From contig CASFCQ010000028.1 in NCBI GenBank assembly GCA_949293185.1, positions 1 to 61,718 on the forward strand: 61,718 nucleotides of DNA, read 5' to 3'. Within the stretch, counting starts at the first letter, position 1. The number at the start of each line of letters is the position of its first letter. The DNA comes from an uncultured bacterium (GTDB lineage Bacteria; Cyanobacteriota; Vampirovibrionia; Gastranaerophilales; Gastranaerophilaceae). The notes beneath the pieces were generated by a model that did no database searches, was not told where the DNA came from, and saw nothing but the letters and a program-made list of their open reading frames with translations. A program made the position numbers and the translations under genes. Positions 25,816 to 34,918 of this stretch are shown in pieces.

Positions 25816-26817
25816 GTGCATAATTTTATTATTATCTTATTAACTATTGTTTGTGCCGCACTGACAGCGTGGCTGGTTTCTTTATATTTACAATACCAAA
25901 AGCTAAAACAAACTTTTCGTAACCATAAAAAATTACTCAGAAGCGTTACCAAAACAATAAACTCCGTTCGTTACGGAAATTTATATGAAAGAATCCCTCA
26001 AGAAACTTTCTCTGTTTTACCTAACCTGTCACAAAGCGTTGATTCTATGATAGAAGCTATCGTTGACAGAGAAAATATGATTAAAGAATACCAGTCTGAG
26101 TTAAACCAAAAAATCGATGTCTTAACAGAAGTCGAAGAACTGAAAGAAGACTTTGTTGCAACATTAACACATGATTTAAAAGTTCCGATTCTGGCAGAAA
26201 AAAACATGCTCAATTTTTTGATTAACAACCGCTTTGGAGAACTTAACGACAGACAAAAAGAAGCCATAGGGTATTTAACAAGCTCCAACAGCGAACTCGT
26301 TGAACTTGTGGAAATTATTCTCGAAACTTACAAACTAAATGAAACAAAAATAGAACTTCATAAAGAAGACCACGACGTTAACCGTCTTATAGAAGAAACT
26401 ATCGAACAGATGCGCCCAATAGGAGACACCGACAGTATTACAATAAACTACTGGAGCGAATTCTTTAACAGAGTCCATCTTGATGAATTTTACATAAAGA
26501 GAGTATTAAAAAACCTTATACTTAACGCAATCTCCTTTAGCGAACCTCACTCTAAAGTGGATGTTGCATTATGTAACGACGACAAAAATATTTATATAAA
26601 GATTACAAACTATGGCAAAAGCATAAAACGTGAAGAAATCGATCACGTCTTTGACAAATATTACACAACAGCAAAAAAATTCCGTAAAGTCGGTACAGGG
26701 CTGGGCTTATATTTGTCAAACAGGATTGTCAAAGCCCACAACGGAGATATTATCATAGAAACAGATTCCAATAACATACCTTACACAACTTTTATGATAA
26801 AACTTCCTATCTCATAA
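25816..26817 (+). CDS. Membrane-bound sensor histidine kinase
   Basis: A 333-residue kinase with one N-terminal membrane helix (FIIILLTIVCAALTAWLVSLYL), a HAMP-like linker (about residues 40-85), a HisKA domain with the phosphorylated histidine in ATLTHDLKVPI, and an HATPase domain with NLILNAISFS, a weak G1 region, and VGTGLGLYLSNRIV. The start is GTG, 14 bases after the stop of the FlhB-sigma gene, so it is in that operon. It has no extracellular sensor and no neighbouring response regulator. Its position suggests regulation linked to the export gate or the sigma factor. Confidence 0.9.
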   Translation: MHNFIIILLTIVCAALTAWLVSLYLQYQKLKQTFRNHKKLLRSVTKTINSVRYGNLYERIPQETFSVLPNLSQSVDSMIEAIVDRENMIKEYQSELNQKIDVLTEVEELKEDFVATLTHDLKVPILAEKNMLNFLINNRFGELNDRQKEAIGYLTSSNSELVELVEIILETYKLNETKIELHKEDHDVNRLIEETIEQMRPIGDTDSITINYWSEFFNRVHLDEFYIKRVLKNLILNAISFSEPHSKVDVALCNDDKNIYIKITNYGKSIKREEIDHVFDKYYTTAKKFRKVGTGLGLYLSNRIVKAHNGDIIIETDSNNIPYTTFMIKLPIS

Positions 26818-26832
26818 AGATTAATCTTTATG
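26813..26832. other. Perfect 20-bp palindrome at the kinase stop codon
   Basis: CATAAAGATTAATCTTTATG is fully self-complementary and contains the histidine-kinase stop codon. As RNA it can form an eight-base stem with a TTAA loop. No T tract follows on the plus strand; it might be a weak bidirectional terminator between convergent genes. Confidence 0.5.
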
Positions 26833-26875
26833 AAAATTATAAAAGAGCTGTGTACAATTAAAAAAAATCTTTAAA

Positions 26876-27199
26876 CTATTGTCCGTTTTTAATCAAATTT
26901 CCAACGCCTGTTAATATTTTCTTTATAAATTTTTCAGGTTTTAAAAGCCATTTATTAGACATTATAGAGCCTTCTACACTCACTTTGTCTTTTACGGATT
27001 TTATATCTACATCATAAGCAACAACAATTTTATTTTTCTTAAAGTTCCTCACGTTAAACCAGATAGAATCATCGTTGTTGCCGATAGATTCTCCCATTTT
27101 TTTCAGGCGCAATATTTGTTCGGCAGACAAAATATTGTTATGAGAGAGTATTGTTGTCCTTGCTTTAAAAGAAGGAGTACTGTTTTGTATTTTCATCAT
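26876..27199 (-). CDS. Small protein with N-terminal SFKA motif (107 aa)
   Basis: The product begins MMKIQNSTPSFKARTTI and continues with a compact region (ILSAEQILRLKKMGESIG, DDSIWFNVRNF, KIVVAYDVDIKSVKDK) ending in a basic helix. No family is recognised. The N-terminus recalls other proteins here that start MKI and carry SFKA early, notably the protein at 44255-45871. Two adjacent ATG codons are possible; neither has a convincing ribosome site. The gene is convergent with the histidine kinase. Confidence 0.65.
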   Translation of the reverse strand: MMKIQNSTPSFKARTTILSHNNILSAEQILRLKKMGESIGNNDDSIWFNVRNFKKNKIVVAYDVDIKSVKDKVSVEGSIMSNKWLLKPEKFIKKILTGVGNLIKNGQ

Positions 27200-27273
27200 T
27201 TACACATCTTTCCAATCAAAAGAACAAATGCCATCCACAGCATACATCTGTTCTTCTTTACTAAAAATATTAA

Positions 27274-28737
27274 TTATGCTTTTTTCGCTGATTTTTTAAA
27301 GCACATCGGCAAACATATTGCCGCACAGATTAATGCCGACAATCCCCAGAACAGCAATGCGCCGTTCCAGCCGAACTTGTCTACAACCATGCCTGTACCA
27401 AGCCCTGAAAGCATAGCCCCGACATATCCGAAAGTGCCGGTAAAGCCTGTAACAGCAGAGGCAACCTTTTTAGAGCTGGATTCTATAGCACAAACACCGC
27501 CTATGAGCATTTGCGGTCCATATGTAAAGAAGCCTGAAAAACCTATCAATAATATATCTATTACACCTGAACCGTTAATTTTAAACACATCAACAAGTGA
27601 TTTTCCGGTTAAAGCTAAAAACGCGCTGTCTATAAAGTTTGTACCTGTACCGTTAAAATAAAGACCTGTCATACAAACAATTACACCGATTAAAAATATA
27701 ACATTAATAGGAGCTCTTGCACCTTTAAATACTTTGTCCGAAATTACCCCGGCAGAAATTGTACCGAAAAATCCGAACAACGGAAGGCAGGCAAGCTTCA
27801 TTGAAGCAAGCTCCAAAGAGTTATCTTTTGCTTCTACAAGATATTTAATAATCCAGTCTTCCGTACCGAATCTTATTACATAAACAAATACATAAGCCAT
27901 TGCTAGAGCCCATACAGCTTTGTTGGTTAAAACATTTTTAACAAGAATCTGAATATATGTCATTCCGTCATCATCAGCTTCTGTTTTAGCAGTTTCATGG
28001 ACTTTTTCAGGTTCTCTGTATTCTTCAACATCCGGCAAACCTATAGATTGAGGTTTATCTCTCAAGCGGTTAAATAACCAGAACGCAAGCAAAATTGCAA
28101 GTGTTCCCGGAATATAAAACGCAGCCTGCCATCCGAATTTTGCAATTACAAAACCTGACAAAATTACGGCAAGAAAAGTACCTGTCTGGTGAGAAGTTGA
28201 CCACATAGCCCATTTTGTAGCTCTTTCAGAGTTAGAGAACCAGTATGTGAGACTCTTTGCAACAGGAGGAAATCCCATAGACTGAAACCAGCCGTTGCAT
28301 CCCCAGAAAAACGCCAACACCCACAACAAAATAGTGGCGCTCGGCAAGCCAAAGAAAGTGAATTTCCCAGGAGTAAATACAAAAAAGCTCAAAGCAAAAC
28401 AAATATTAGCCAAACCTGCCAGTATCAAACCAGTCGGTAAAAATTTTCTTACATCGGAACGGTCAGCTATCATACCGTTAACAAATTTTCCGATAGCATA
28501 TGTCAAATATAAAGAACTGCCGATAACACCAAGCTCAAGGTTGGAATACCCAAGCTCCTTGCTCATAGAAGGCAATGCTGCAGCAATATTTTTTTTGCAT
28601 AAATAAAACATCGCGTAACCGATAAAGCAGGAATAAAACATTCTCCATCTAAAATGAGAATACGTTTTATCAATCTTTTCTTTATCCGTCATCGGTTCTG
28701 CATTAACCGGCTCTTTAAAAAATTCTAATAATCCCAT
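27274..28737 (-). CDS. Organophosphate:phosphate antiporter (UhpT/GlpT family)
   Basis: A 12-helix major facilitator transporter of about 487 residues. Family features are FRWRMFYSCFIGYAMFYLCKKN at helix 1 (with the binding-site arginine), GVIGSSLYLTYAIGKFVNGMIADRSD, FWGCNGWFQSMGFPP and SHQTGTFLAV. Members exchange hexose phosphates or glycerol-3-phosphate for inorganic phosphate; the protein could also be a UhpC-like sensor, though no two-component partner lies beside it. The ATG at 28737 is preferred to a GTG nine bases earlier. Substrate not resolved. Confidence 0.9.
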   Translation of the reverse strand: MGLLEFFKEPVNAEPMTDKEKIDKTYSHFRWRMFYSCFIGYAMFYLCKKNIAAALPSMSKELGYSNLELGVIGSSLYLTYAIGKFVNGMIADRSDVRKFLPTGLILAGLANICFALSFFVFTPGKFTFFGLPSATILLWVLAFFWGCNGWFQSMGFPPVAKSLTYWFSNSERATKWAMWSTSHQTGTFLAVILSGFVIAKFGWQAAFYIPGTLAILLAFWLFNRLRDKPQSIGLPDVEEYREPEKVHETAKTEADDDGMTYIQILVKNVLTNKAVWALAMAYVFVYVIRFGTEDWIIKYLVEAKDNSLELASMKLACLPLFGFFGTISAGVISDKVFKGARAPINVIFLIGVIVCMTGLYFNGTGTNFIDSAFLALTGKSLVDVFKINGSGVIDILLIGFSGFFTYGPQMLIGGVCAIESSSKKVASAVTGFTGTFGYVGAMLSGLGTGMVVDKFGWNGALLFWGLSALICAAICLPMCFKKSAKKA

Positions 28738-28853
28738 ACTTACCACTCTCTTTTAACTTGTTATTCAATTATGACAAAAACATGATATGAAAACAAATGT
28801 AATATTTTAACACACCAGTTTGCATAAGATAATTTATCAGGCATAATTTATCT

Positions 28854-29999
28854 ATGAAGATAGCTGCATTTAAAGTCGAAGATTGGATGAACGAATACGA
28901 AAAGTATTCAAAATACGACCTTGGAAACACCACTGTCCAAACATTGTCTTTAGACGAATTATTCGAACTGTCCCAGGAAAATAAAGAAGCGTTTTTTAAC
29001 AATCTTTGCAAACAAAAGCTGGGTTACGGATACATTACCGGTATGCCGGCTTTTAAAGAAGGTGTTGCAAAACTTTATACAACAATTACCCCGCACGACG
29101 TTATCCCAACCATAGGTGCGGCAGGAGCAAATCATCTTCTTTTTTATTCGCTGGTAGAGCCTTCTGACAGGATAATATCTGTCATACCGACATATCAACA
29201 GCTGTATTCAATACCTCAATCCTTCGGTGCGGATGTACAATATTTGCATCTTACGCCGGAAAATAAATTTTTACCGGATTTAGATGAATTAAAACATCTG
29301 ATAAATGAAAATACAAAACTTATTTGCATCAACAATCCCAACAACCCTTCAGGCTCGTTAATTTGCGAAAAAATGCTTCTTGAAATAATTGATATTGCGA
29401 AAAGTGTCGGGGCTTATATTCTCAGCGATGAGGTCTACAGGGGATTAAATCAGTCAGATGAGTATACACCTTCTGTGGCTGATTTATATGAAAGAGGCAT
29501 AAGCGTGTGTTCAATGTCAAAAATATTTTCACTTGCAGGGCTGCGTTTAGGCTGGATTGCAACAAAAAATAAACAGGTTATGAACAACTGCATTCACCAC
29601 AGGGAGTACAACATGATATCGTGCTCATTGTTAGATGAGAATATTGCGGCACTGGCATTAAAACATTATGATAAAATAATTGAGCGCAACAGGATTGCAA
29701 TCAAAAAATGTCTCGCAATACTCGATGAATGGGTCAATAATGAACAACACATATCCTATATAAAACCGCAAGCAGGCACTACCGCTATGTTATATTACGA
29801 CTTTGATATGAGTTCAAAAGAGCTGTGCGACAGACTTGCAAAAGAAAAAGGCGTATTTTTGACACCGGGTTTTTGTTTTGAAACCGAACACTGTTTCAGG
29901 GTAGGATATTGTAAAAGTCCGGAAGTTCTAAAACAGGGGCTGGGTAAAATAAGTGAATTTATAAATGAAATAAGCAATAAGGAAAATCACATCCAATGA
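28854..29999 (+). CDS. PLP-dependent aminotransferase, class I/II
   Basis: A 381-residue fold-type I enzyme. Motifs are the small-domain start LGYGYITGMPAFKEGV, cofactor-binding TIGAAGANHLLFYSL, INNPNNPSG, SDEVYRGL and the PLP lysine in CSMSKIFSLAGLRLGW, with a substrate arginine in HCFRVGYC. The N-terminus lacks the usual long arm. It resembles enzymes annotated as aminotransferases or capreomycidine-synthase-like, but substrate cannot be assigned. The next gene overlaps its stop by four bases (ATGA), so it probably acts with the acyltransferase. Confidence 0.88.
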   Translation: MKIAAFKVEDWMNEYEKYSKYDLGNTTVQTLSLDELFELSQENKEAFFNNLCKQKLGYGYITGMPAFKEGVAKLYTTITPHDVIPTIGAAGANHLLFYSLVEPSDRIISVIPTYQQLYSIPQSFGADVQYLHLTPENKFLPDLDELKHLINENTKLICINNPNNPSGSLICEKMLLEIIDIAKSVGAYILSDEVYRGLNQSDEYTPSVADLYERGISVCSMSKIFSLAGLRLGWIATKNKQVMNNCIHHREYNMISCSLLDENIAALALKHYDKIIERNRIAIKKCLAILDEWVNNEQHISYIKPQAGTTAMLYYDFDMSSKELCDRLAKEKGVFLTPGFCFETEHCFRVGYCKSPEVLKQGLGKISEFINEISNKENHIQ

Positions 30000-31165
30000 T
30001 AAACACAATAACAGATATACAACAACAAAAAGCTGAAAAACCTTCCCAACAGGATTTTTCAACAAAAGTTAATATTCTGAAAGCTCTTGCGATAACTCTT
30101 GTTGTATCGGGGCATCTGGAGTTTTCTCTGCTTGGCATGTTCACTCCGTATTCGTTTCAGCTTGCATTGTTTTTCTTTATATCAGGTTATTTATTTAAAG
30201 ACAAATATGTTGATGATGTTTATACTTTTGTGAAAAGAAGGATACATACTCTTCTTGTTCCGTATTTTTTATATAACCTGTTTTATCTTGGCGTTACCGT
30301 ATTAATAGCAAAACTTACAGGTCATTTCTGGGGAGAAAAAATCACTCTCAAGAACTTTTTTATAACACCTTTTTTAAACGGACACCAGTTTGATTTGTCC
30401 TGTCCGTTATGGTTCGTCACACAGTTGTTTATGACTATGATTGTGTTTTTATTTTTGTTCAGGACTTTGAAAAAAGCCAAAGACAACAAATATTTTCATC
30501 TAACTGTATTTACAATCCTGGGGGTTATGGCAATACCAACCGCAAAAATTTTTGCTGTTGACCCTTTGACTCTTATTGCGATAAGAACAATGTTTTCTCT
30601 GTTTTTTGTCTATTTGGGTTACTATTACAGACATTACATTGAAGAACATATAAATATATTTACGGTAAAATGGCTGGGGTGGATAATCGTTTTGCAGTCA
30701 ATATTATGGCTGTTTAACAGAGATTTTGACCCTGAGCACGGCATAGGTTTGAGTTATGTACTGGTTTGGGCTAGGTTTGACGATCAGCTTATTGTCCCGA
30801 TAATAACAGCTCTTACCGGTATATGGGCATCTTTGTTTACCGTAAAAATTTTGTATCCTTATTTAAAAGATGTAAAATTTGTGCGTTTGCTCGGAGAAAA
30901 CACATATCACATTATGGCTAATCATCTGCTTGTTATGTACATAATCACGGCAATACTTTTAAAGATGAATGGTATTCCGATTTCAGAACGGGCAAACCAC
31001 GATATCTACTGGATTTATAATCCCGTACAGACAACTTATCTGTATTTTGTTTTAACAATGGTTATTTCCACATACATAGGAGTGGGTTTGAAATACATCA
31101 GACAAAATATTTTTCATATAGATAGTTCGCAAAAATCACGTTATAAAGAAAACTCTGCAAAATAA
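29996..31165 (+). CDS. Acyltransferase family 3 membrane protein
   Basis: A 389-residue protein with about ten membrane helices. The family signatures are ILKALAITLVVSGHLEF (the conserved histidine near the first helix), LALFFFISGYLFKD, RRIHTLLVPYFLYN and CPLWFVTQLFM. Members transfer acetyl or succinyl groups to surface polysaccharide, peptidoglycan or lipids. It starts within the stop of the aminotransferase gene. A role in modifying a surface sugar with an amino or acyl group would fit the pair but is inference. Confidence 0.88.
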   Translation: MINTITDIQQQKAEKPSQQDFSTKVNILKALAITLVVSGHLEFSLLGMFTPYSFQLALFFFISGYLFKDKYVDDVYTFVKRRIHTLLVPYFLYNLFYLGVTVLIAKLTGHFWGEKITLKNFFITPFLNGHQFDLSCPLWFVTQLFMTMIVFLFLFRTLKKAKDNKYFHLTVFTILGVMAIPTAKIFAVDPLTLIAIRTMFSLFFVYLGYYYRHYIEEHINIFTVKWLGWIIVLQSILWLFNRDFDPEHGIGLSYVLVWARFDDQLIVPIITALTGIWASLFTVKILYPYLKDVKFVRLLGENTYHIMANHLLVMYIITAILLKMNGIPISERANHDIYWIYNPVQTTYLYFVLTMVISTYIGVGLKYIRQNIFHIDSSQKSRYKENSAK

Positions 31166-31307
31166 AATCTACCGCCGGCACGACAGTATTAATTTATATT
31201 TTTATTCCTTTGTAACAAATTTTACAATTTTCTTTTTTTCATGCAAAAATCATGTCGGTTTTGTTTTTATAACAGCGTGTGGAAGTTTAAGGAATGAATA
31301 CATAGCC

Positions 31308-31688
31308 ATGACCTCACCGGTTTCAGCAATACCAGTACAAAATGCAGCTCCCCAACCGATAGGAGCATATTCGCTTAACGGCAGCAATGATTTTCGTGCC
31401 GGTCATTTTGTTGTAAATCCGCCGCCAATACAAAAATATTCTTTTTACGATGAAATTTATGTTGACCCTAATTTTTACAAGCAGCTGATAAATCCCAAAA
31501 GCAAAGCTTTTTATTCAAAAAATCTTATGAAAGAACAAGATTCACAGCCTAAAAAAAGCAAAATTAGCGGTGTATTAAAAACAGCAGCTTTTTTAGCCGG
31601 AGTCTTTCTTGCGTATACATATCGTGCTAAGATAAAAACATTCTTAGCCGATGCTTTTGCCGGAATAAAAAACATGGTAAAAAAATAA
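31308..31688 (+). CDS. Unknown protein with C-terminal membrane segment (126 aa)
   Basis: Starts MTSPVSAIPVQNAAPQPIG, a proline-rich N-terminus, then NDFRAGHFVV and YSFYDEIYVDPNFYKQLI, and ends with a hydrophobic helix (VLKTAAFLAGVFLAYTY) and a basic tail. No family is recognised. The ribosome site AAGGA is about 14 bases from the ATG, longer than usual; a closer ATG at 31296 meets a stop after three codons. It could be tail-anchored. Confidence 0.6.
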   Translation: MTSPVSAIPVQNAAPQPIGAYSLNGSNDFRAGHFVVNPPPIQKYSFYDEIYVDPNFYKQLINPKSKAFYSKNLMKEQDSQPKKSKISGVLKTAAFLAGVFLAYTYRAKIKTFLADAFAGIKNMVKK

Positions 31689-31744
31689 TTTAAATCCCGC
31701 ATTTAAAGGGTAAAATTACAACATTATCAAGTCATAATTAAAGT

Positions 31745-32488
31745 ATGAACTCACCAAATCAAAACAATCCTGACAAAAATAATCAAAAAAAAGAATTTTT
31801 CCAGTTGACAGGGCAACAGCTTTCGGTCAACATACACCGTTATGAAAAAGTTTTGAACAAACCGCAGGTCACGATTTTTAACAAAAAACAGCTCGATGAA
31901 ATAGAAGAAGAAAAAAAAGAAAAACTTCTGCTAAAGCGTTTGAATGCAACCGACACTGCAATGATAGAGGAGTGTGCTTACAAAGTCATTGACGATCCGG
32001 AGCTTAAACTGGAAAAACGGATGGAAAACTGTGAAAAGGCACTGTCTGAAGTCAAAGAAAAACTTACTGTTGCACAAACTATTCAGGATACAAAAGCCCA
32101 AAAGGAACTTTTATACAAAAAGAGCATACTTGAAAGAAATCTTGCAGCTCTACAAAAACAATACAGCGAACAAAATTTTGAAACCGGTTTTGTAAGCTTT
32201 TTTACAAAAATGCTTTTACTTCCGCAAAAATTGAAGACCAACATAGAAAAATTCTTAAAATCCATACTGCTGCACTCAAAATTTCTAAAACAATTTAAAC
32301 CTCTGGCTAGAGCTATGGCTGTCAGAGATACTATATGGAAATTAAACAAAATAAACAAATCTGTTGATGAACTTGTTAAAATGAAAGTTCCCTTCGGCGA
32401 ACAGGAAGAAAAATACGAAACTCTTGTCAATCATCTGCAACGGGCAGGCGCTTTGCATTCACAAATAATGAAAGAATTAAAAAGTTGA
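31745..32488 (+). CDS. Coiled-coil protein of unknown function (247 aa)
   Basis: Rich in Lys, Glu, Gln and Leu throughout, with predicted helices and likely coiled coils at about residues 50-70 and 85-140 (EKRMENCEKALSEVKEKL, QKELLYKKSILERNLAALQ). No signal peptide or membrane helix. The first 20 residues are Asn/Pro/Gln-rich. No ribosome site of note. It converges on trmFO, and their ends overlap by 12 bp. I do not recognise a family. Confidence 0.65.
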   Translation: MNSPNQNNPDKNNQKKEFFQLTGQQLSVNIHRYEKVLNKPQVTIFNKKQLDEIEEEKKEKLLLKRLNATDTAMIEECAYKVIDDPELKLEKRMENCEKALSEVKEKLTVAQTIQDTKAQKELLYKKSILERNLAALQKQYSEQNFETGFVSFFTKMLLLPQKLKTNIEKFLKSILLHSKFLKQFKPLARAMAVRDTIWKLNKINKSVDELVKMKVPFGEQEEKYETLVNHLQRAGALHSQIMKELKS

Positions 32489-33793
32489 TTTAAAATATTC
32501 TAAAGAACGATTGGATAACATCTCATTTTTAAGCTTTTTATTCTTTTTAATTTTTCTGTCAGCATCAAGGTCAGCAACAATTCCCCAGTTAGAATTTATG
32601 GGCTGGAAGTGTTTTTTATCACAGGTCGTTATGTATCTCATCAAAGCACCGAGCATGGTTATATCAGGCAATACTATTAAGTTTTCACCTTTTAAATATT
32701 TTGCCATATTTATTCCGGCAAGCATGCCTGTTGCTATTGATTCCGTGTAACCCTCCGTACCTGTAATCTGCCCAGCAAAAAACAGGTCTTTACGTTTTTT
32801 ACACTGAAGGGTAGATTCCAAAAGCATAGGACTGTTAATAAAAGTATTACGGTGCATTACCCCGTATCGCAAAATGTTTGCGTGTTCAAGCCCAGGGATA
32901 GATTGTAAAAGTTCTTTCTGGCTGCCCCATTTAAGATTCGTTTGAAATCCGACAAGATTGTACATTGTAGCGGCGACATTATCCTGTCTTAATTGCACAA
33001 CCGCATAGTTTTCAATACCTGTTCTTTTATCAACAAGCCCCACAGGTTTCATCGGTCCGTACCTTAATGTATCTACGCCGCGGGAAGCAAGGACTTCAAT
33101 AGGGAGACAAGATTCAAAAAATTTTGCATCCTTTTCAAATTCCTTAAGTTCAATCTTTGGAGCATTAATTAAAATTTCATAAAAATTTTCATACTCCTGT
33201 TTGTTCATCGGGCAATTGATGTATGACGCCTCGCCTTTGTCGTATCTGCTTGCATAAAAAGCTTTGTCAAAATCAATTGAATCTTTTTCTACAATTGGTG
33301 CAATAGCATCAAAAAAATGCAAATGTTCAGAACCGCCAAAACTTTTTATATCATCTGCAAGACTGTCTGAAGTAAGCGGACCTGATGCAATAATTACAGG
33401 CGCATTTTGTGGAATTTGGGTGACTTCTTCACGTATCAGATTTATTCTGCCGCTTTCTTTAATAAGATTTTCAACTTTTTGTGAAAACACTGTTCTGTCT
33501 ATAGCCAGAGCATTACCTGCTGGAACTTGAGATTCTTTGGCTATATCTATAAGATAAGAACCCATTGCTGCCATTTCGTGTTTCAAAAGTCCGCTTGCGT
33601 TTGTCGCGTCTAAAGAACCAAGACTATTGCTGCATACAAATTCAGCGGGCTTATCCGTTGTATGAGCACCTGTTGTTTTTATCGGACGCATTTCGAAAAG
33701 GTCAACATCAAAACCCTGTTTTGCCAGCTGTAATGCAGCCTCACATCCGGCAAGCCCCGCTCCTATAACTTTTACTCTGGCATTATTTTCCAT
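32477..33793 (-). CDS. trmFO: Methylene-THF-tRNA-(uracil-5-)-methyltransferase TrmFO
   Basis: A 438-residue flavoprotein making 5-methyluridine at tRNA position 54 with methylenetetrahydrofolate as carbon donor. It begins with the FAD-binding KVIGAGLAGCEAALQLAKQG, then LFEMRP, FVCSNSLGSLDATNASGLLKHEM, VPAGNALAIDR, and GPMKPVGL and FFAGQITGTEGYTESIATG. Length is standard. It follows the HD-GYP gene with a one-base overlap. Confidence 0.97.
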   Translation of the reverse strand: MENNARVKVIGAGLAGCEAALQLAKQGFDVDLFEMRPIKTTGAHTTDKPAEFVCSNSLGSLDATNASGLLKHEMAAMGSYLIDIAKESQVPAGNALAIDRTVFSQKVENLIKESGRINLIREEVTQIPQNAPVIIASGPLTSDSLADDIKSFGGSEHLHFFDAIAPIVEKDSIDFDKAFYASRYDKGEASYINCPMNKQEYENFYEILINAPKIELKEFEKDAKFFESCLPIEVLASRGVDTLRYGPMKPVGLVDKRTGIENYAVVQLRQDNVAATMYNLVGFQTNLKWGSQKELLQSIPGLEHANILRYGVMHRNTFINSPMLLESTLQCKKRKDLFFAGQITGTEGYTESIATGMLAGINMAKYLKGENLIVLPDITMLGALMRYITTCDKKHFQPINSNWGIVADLDADRKIKKNKKLKNEMLSNRSLEYFKSTF

Positions 33794-34800
33794 TATTGAG
33801 CCATCTCTTCATAAGACTCAAGGTCATTGTAGTTATACATATTAACAAACTGGTATAAAAGCTGCGGTGTGAATTTTTTAGAGCCAACCTCCAGCATTAT
33901 TCTTAGGGCATCTTTAGTATTTTTTATTCTCATTGGAGTTCTGTTCGAAGTCAAGTCGTCAAAAAAGCTGCACATACCGACAATTCTCGCCATTTCGCTG
34001 ATTTGTTCACCGGACAGTTTAAAAGGATAACCTGAGCCGTCGTTGTTTTCATGGTGTTCAAGGGCAACCAGACATATATCTTCCGGCAAAGACATTTCGT
34101 ATTTTAGAATTTTATAACCTATTTGTGTATGTGTTTGAAAAACTTTTGTGTCCTGCTGGGAAAGTACTGTCTTTTCAATTATTTCTTTAGGCAGCTTAGT
34201 TATACCTATATCATGTAACAGTGCAGCTTTGGTAATTTTTTCCAGATAATCTTCGTCAAGGTTGAGTTTGTAGCCCAGTGCAGTAGCAAGTATTGCAGTA
34301 TTAAGAGAATGGCAGTCGTAATAATTTCCCAGCAGTTTTAATTGTGAACAGTATTTTACCTCTGGCAGTATTGCATGGACATCATCTATGATTTTGTCCT
34401 TAATTTCACCCACCATTTGTATTGCATCTTGTTTAGCATTTTCCTGCATCGCAAACATAGTTGTTGCAAAATAGGATTTCATATCAACCTGAGCTTGAGC
34501 TTTGATTTTAGATTTGCGGTTAACAGTTTTATCAAAAATGATTTCTTTAGGTTTTGCTTTTTCAAAAGTATCAGTATCAGAAAAATCCTGATGTTCTTCA
34601 ATTTCTCTTTGTTTTCTGTTTCTATTTAAATTCTGTTGTTTAGGAGTATCTTTGTACAAATTTTCATACTGGCTGATTTGTAAAAGCTTTCCGGAGGTCA
34701 AAATCTCACCTGCATTTACAAGCTTATCCCCATTGTCATTATACAAATCAAAGGGGAGCATTTTAAATTTTACTAACTCTTCTACTTCAATCTTTTCCAT
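33793..34800 (-). CDS. HD-GYP domain protein (probable c-di-GMP phosphodiesterase)
   Basis: A C-terminal HD-GYP domain holds ALLHDIG (the HD pair) and ALEHHENNDGSGYPFKL, matching the HHExxDGxGYP signature, so it can be catalytically active against cyclic di-GMP. The ~150-residue N-terminal region (IEVEELVKFKMLPFDLYNDNGDKLVNAG) resembles the DUF3391-like domain seen in some HD-GYP proteins. No GGDEF protein is in the window. An in-frame ATG at 34842 is possible; I chose 34800, where the recognisable fold starts, though neither has a good ribosome site. Confidence 0.88.
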   Translation of the reverse strand: MEKIEVEELVKFKMLPFDLYNDNGDKLVNAGEILTSGKLLQISQYENLYKDTPKQQNLNRNRKQREIEEHQDFSDTDTFEKAKPKEIIFDKTVNRKSKIKAQAQVDMKSYFATTMFAMQENAKQDAIQMVGEIKDKIIDDVHAILPEVKYCSQLKLLGNYYDCHSLNTAILATALGYKLNLDEDYLEKITKAALLHDIGITKLPKEIIEKTVLSQQDTKVFQTHTQIGYKILKYEMSLPEDICLVALEHHENNDGSGYPFKLSGEQISEMARIVGMCSFFDDLTSNRTPMRIKNTKDALRIMLEVGSKKFTPQLLYQFVNMYNYNDLESYEEMAQ

Positions 34801-34835
34801 ACTAATTATAATTATATGCAACTTAAATGCATTTG

Positions 34836-34871
34836 CCAACAATTTGTTTATATGAAATTTGAAATTGTTGG
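34836..34871. promoter_or_regulatory. Perfect 10-bp dyad beside an extended -10
   Basis: CCAACAATTT (34836-34845) and AAATTGTTGG (34862-34871) are exact inverted repeats, centres 26 bp apart, about 2.5 helix turns. The right arm ends where the -10 of the next gene begins. This is the layout expected of a repressor operator. Confidence 0.5.
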
Positions 34872-34877
34872 TATAAT
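34869..34877 (+). promoter_or_regulatory. Extended -10 promoter for the UPF0173 gene
   Basis: TGGTATAAT is a perfect extended -10, identical to the one at 9177-9185 on the other strand. It is 42 bases before the start at 34919. Its upstream side overlaps the dyad at 34836-34871. Confidence 0.6.
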
Positions 34878-34918
34878 ATTAAAAGATTCTAAGAAATTTA
34901 AATATGGAGAATATATCT

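Noticed and set aside
28854..28886. Member of the MKIxP-tagged group (aminotransferase start MKIAAF)
   Set aside because: It lacks the proline and the SFKA block, and the protein is an ordinary enzyme; likely coincidence.
32083..32430. 115-codon frame on the minus strand
   Set aside because: Antisense to the coiled-coil gene at 31745; Ser/Phe-rich shadow with no ribosome site.
34904..34918. Upstream start for the UPF0173 hydrolase
   Set aside because: The ATG at 34904 overlaps the ribosome site of the ATG at 34919, which matches the family start.
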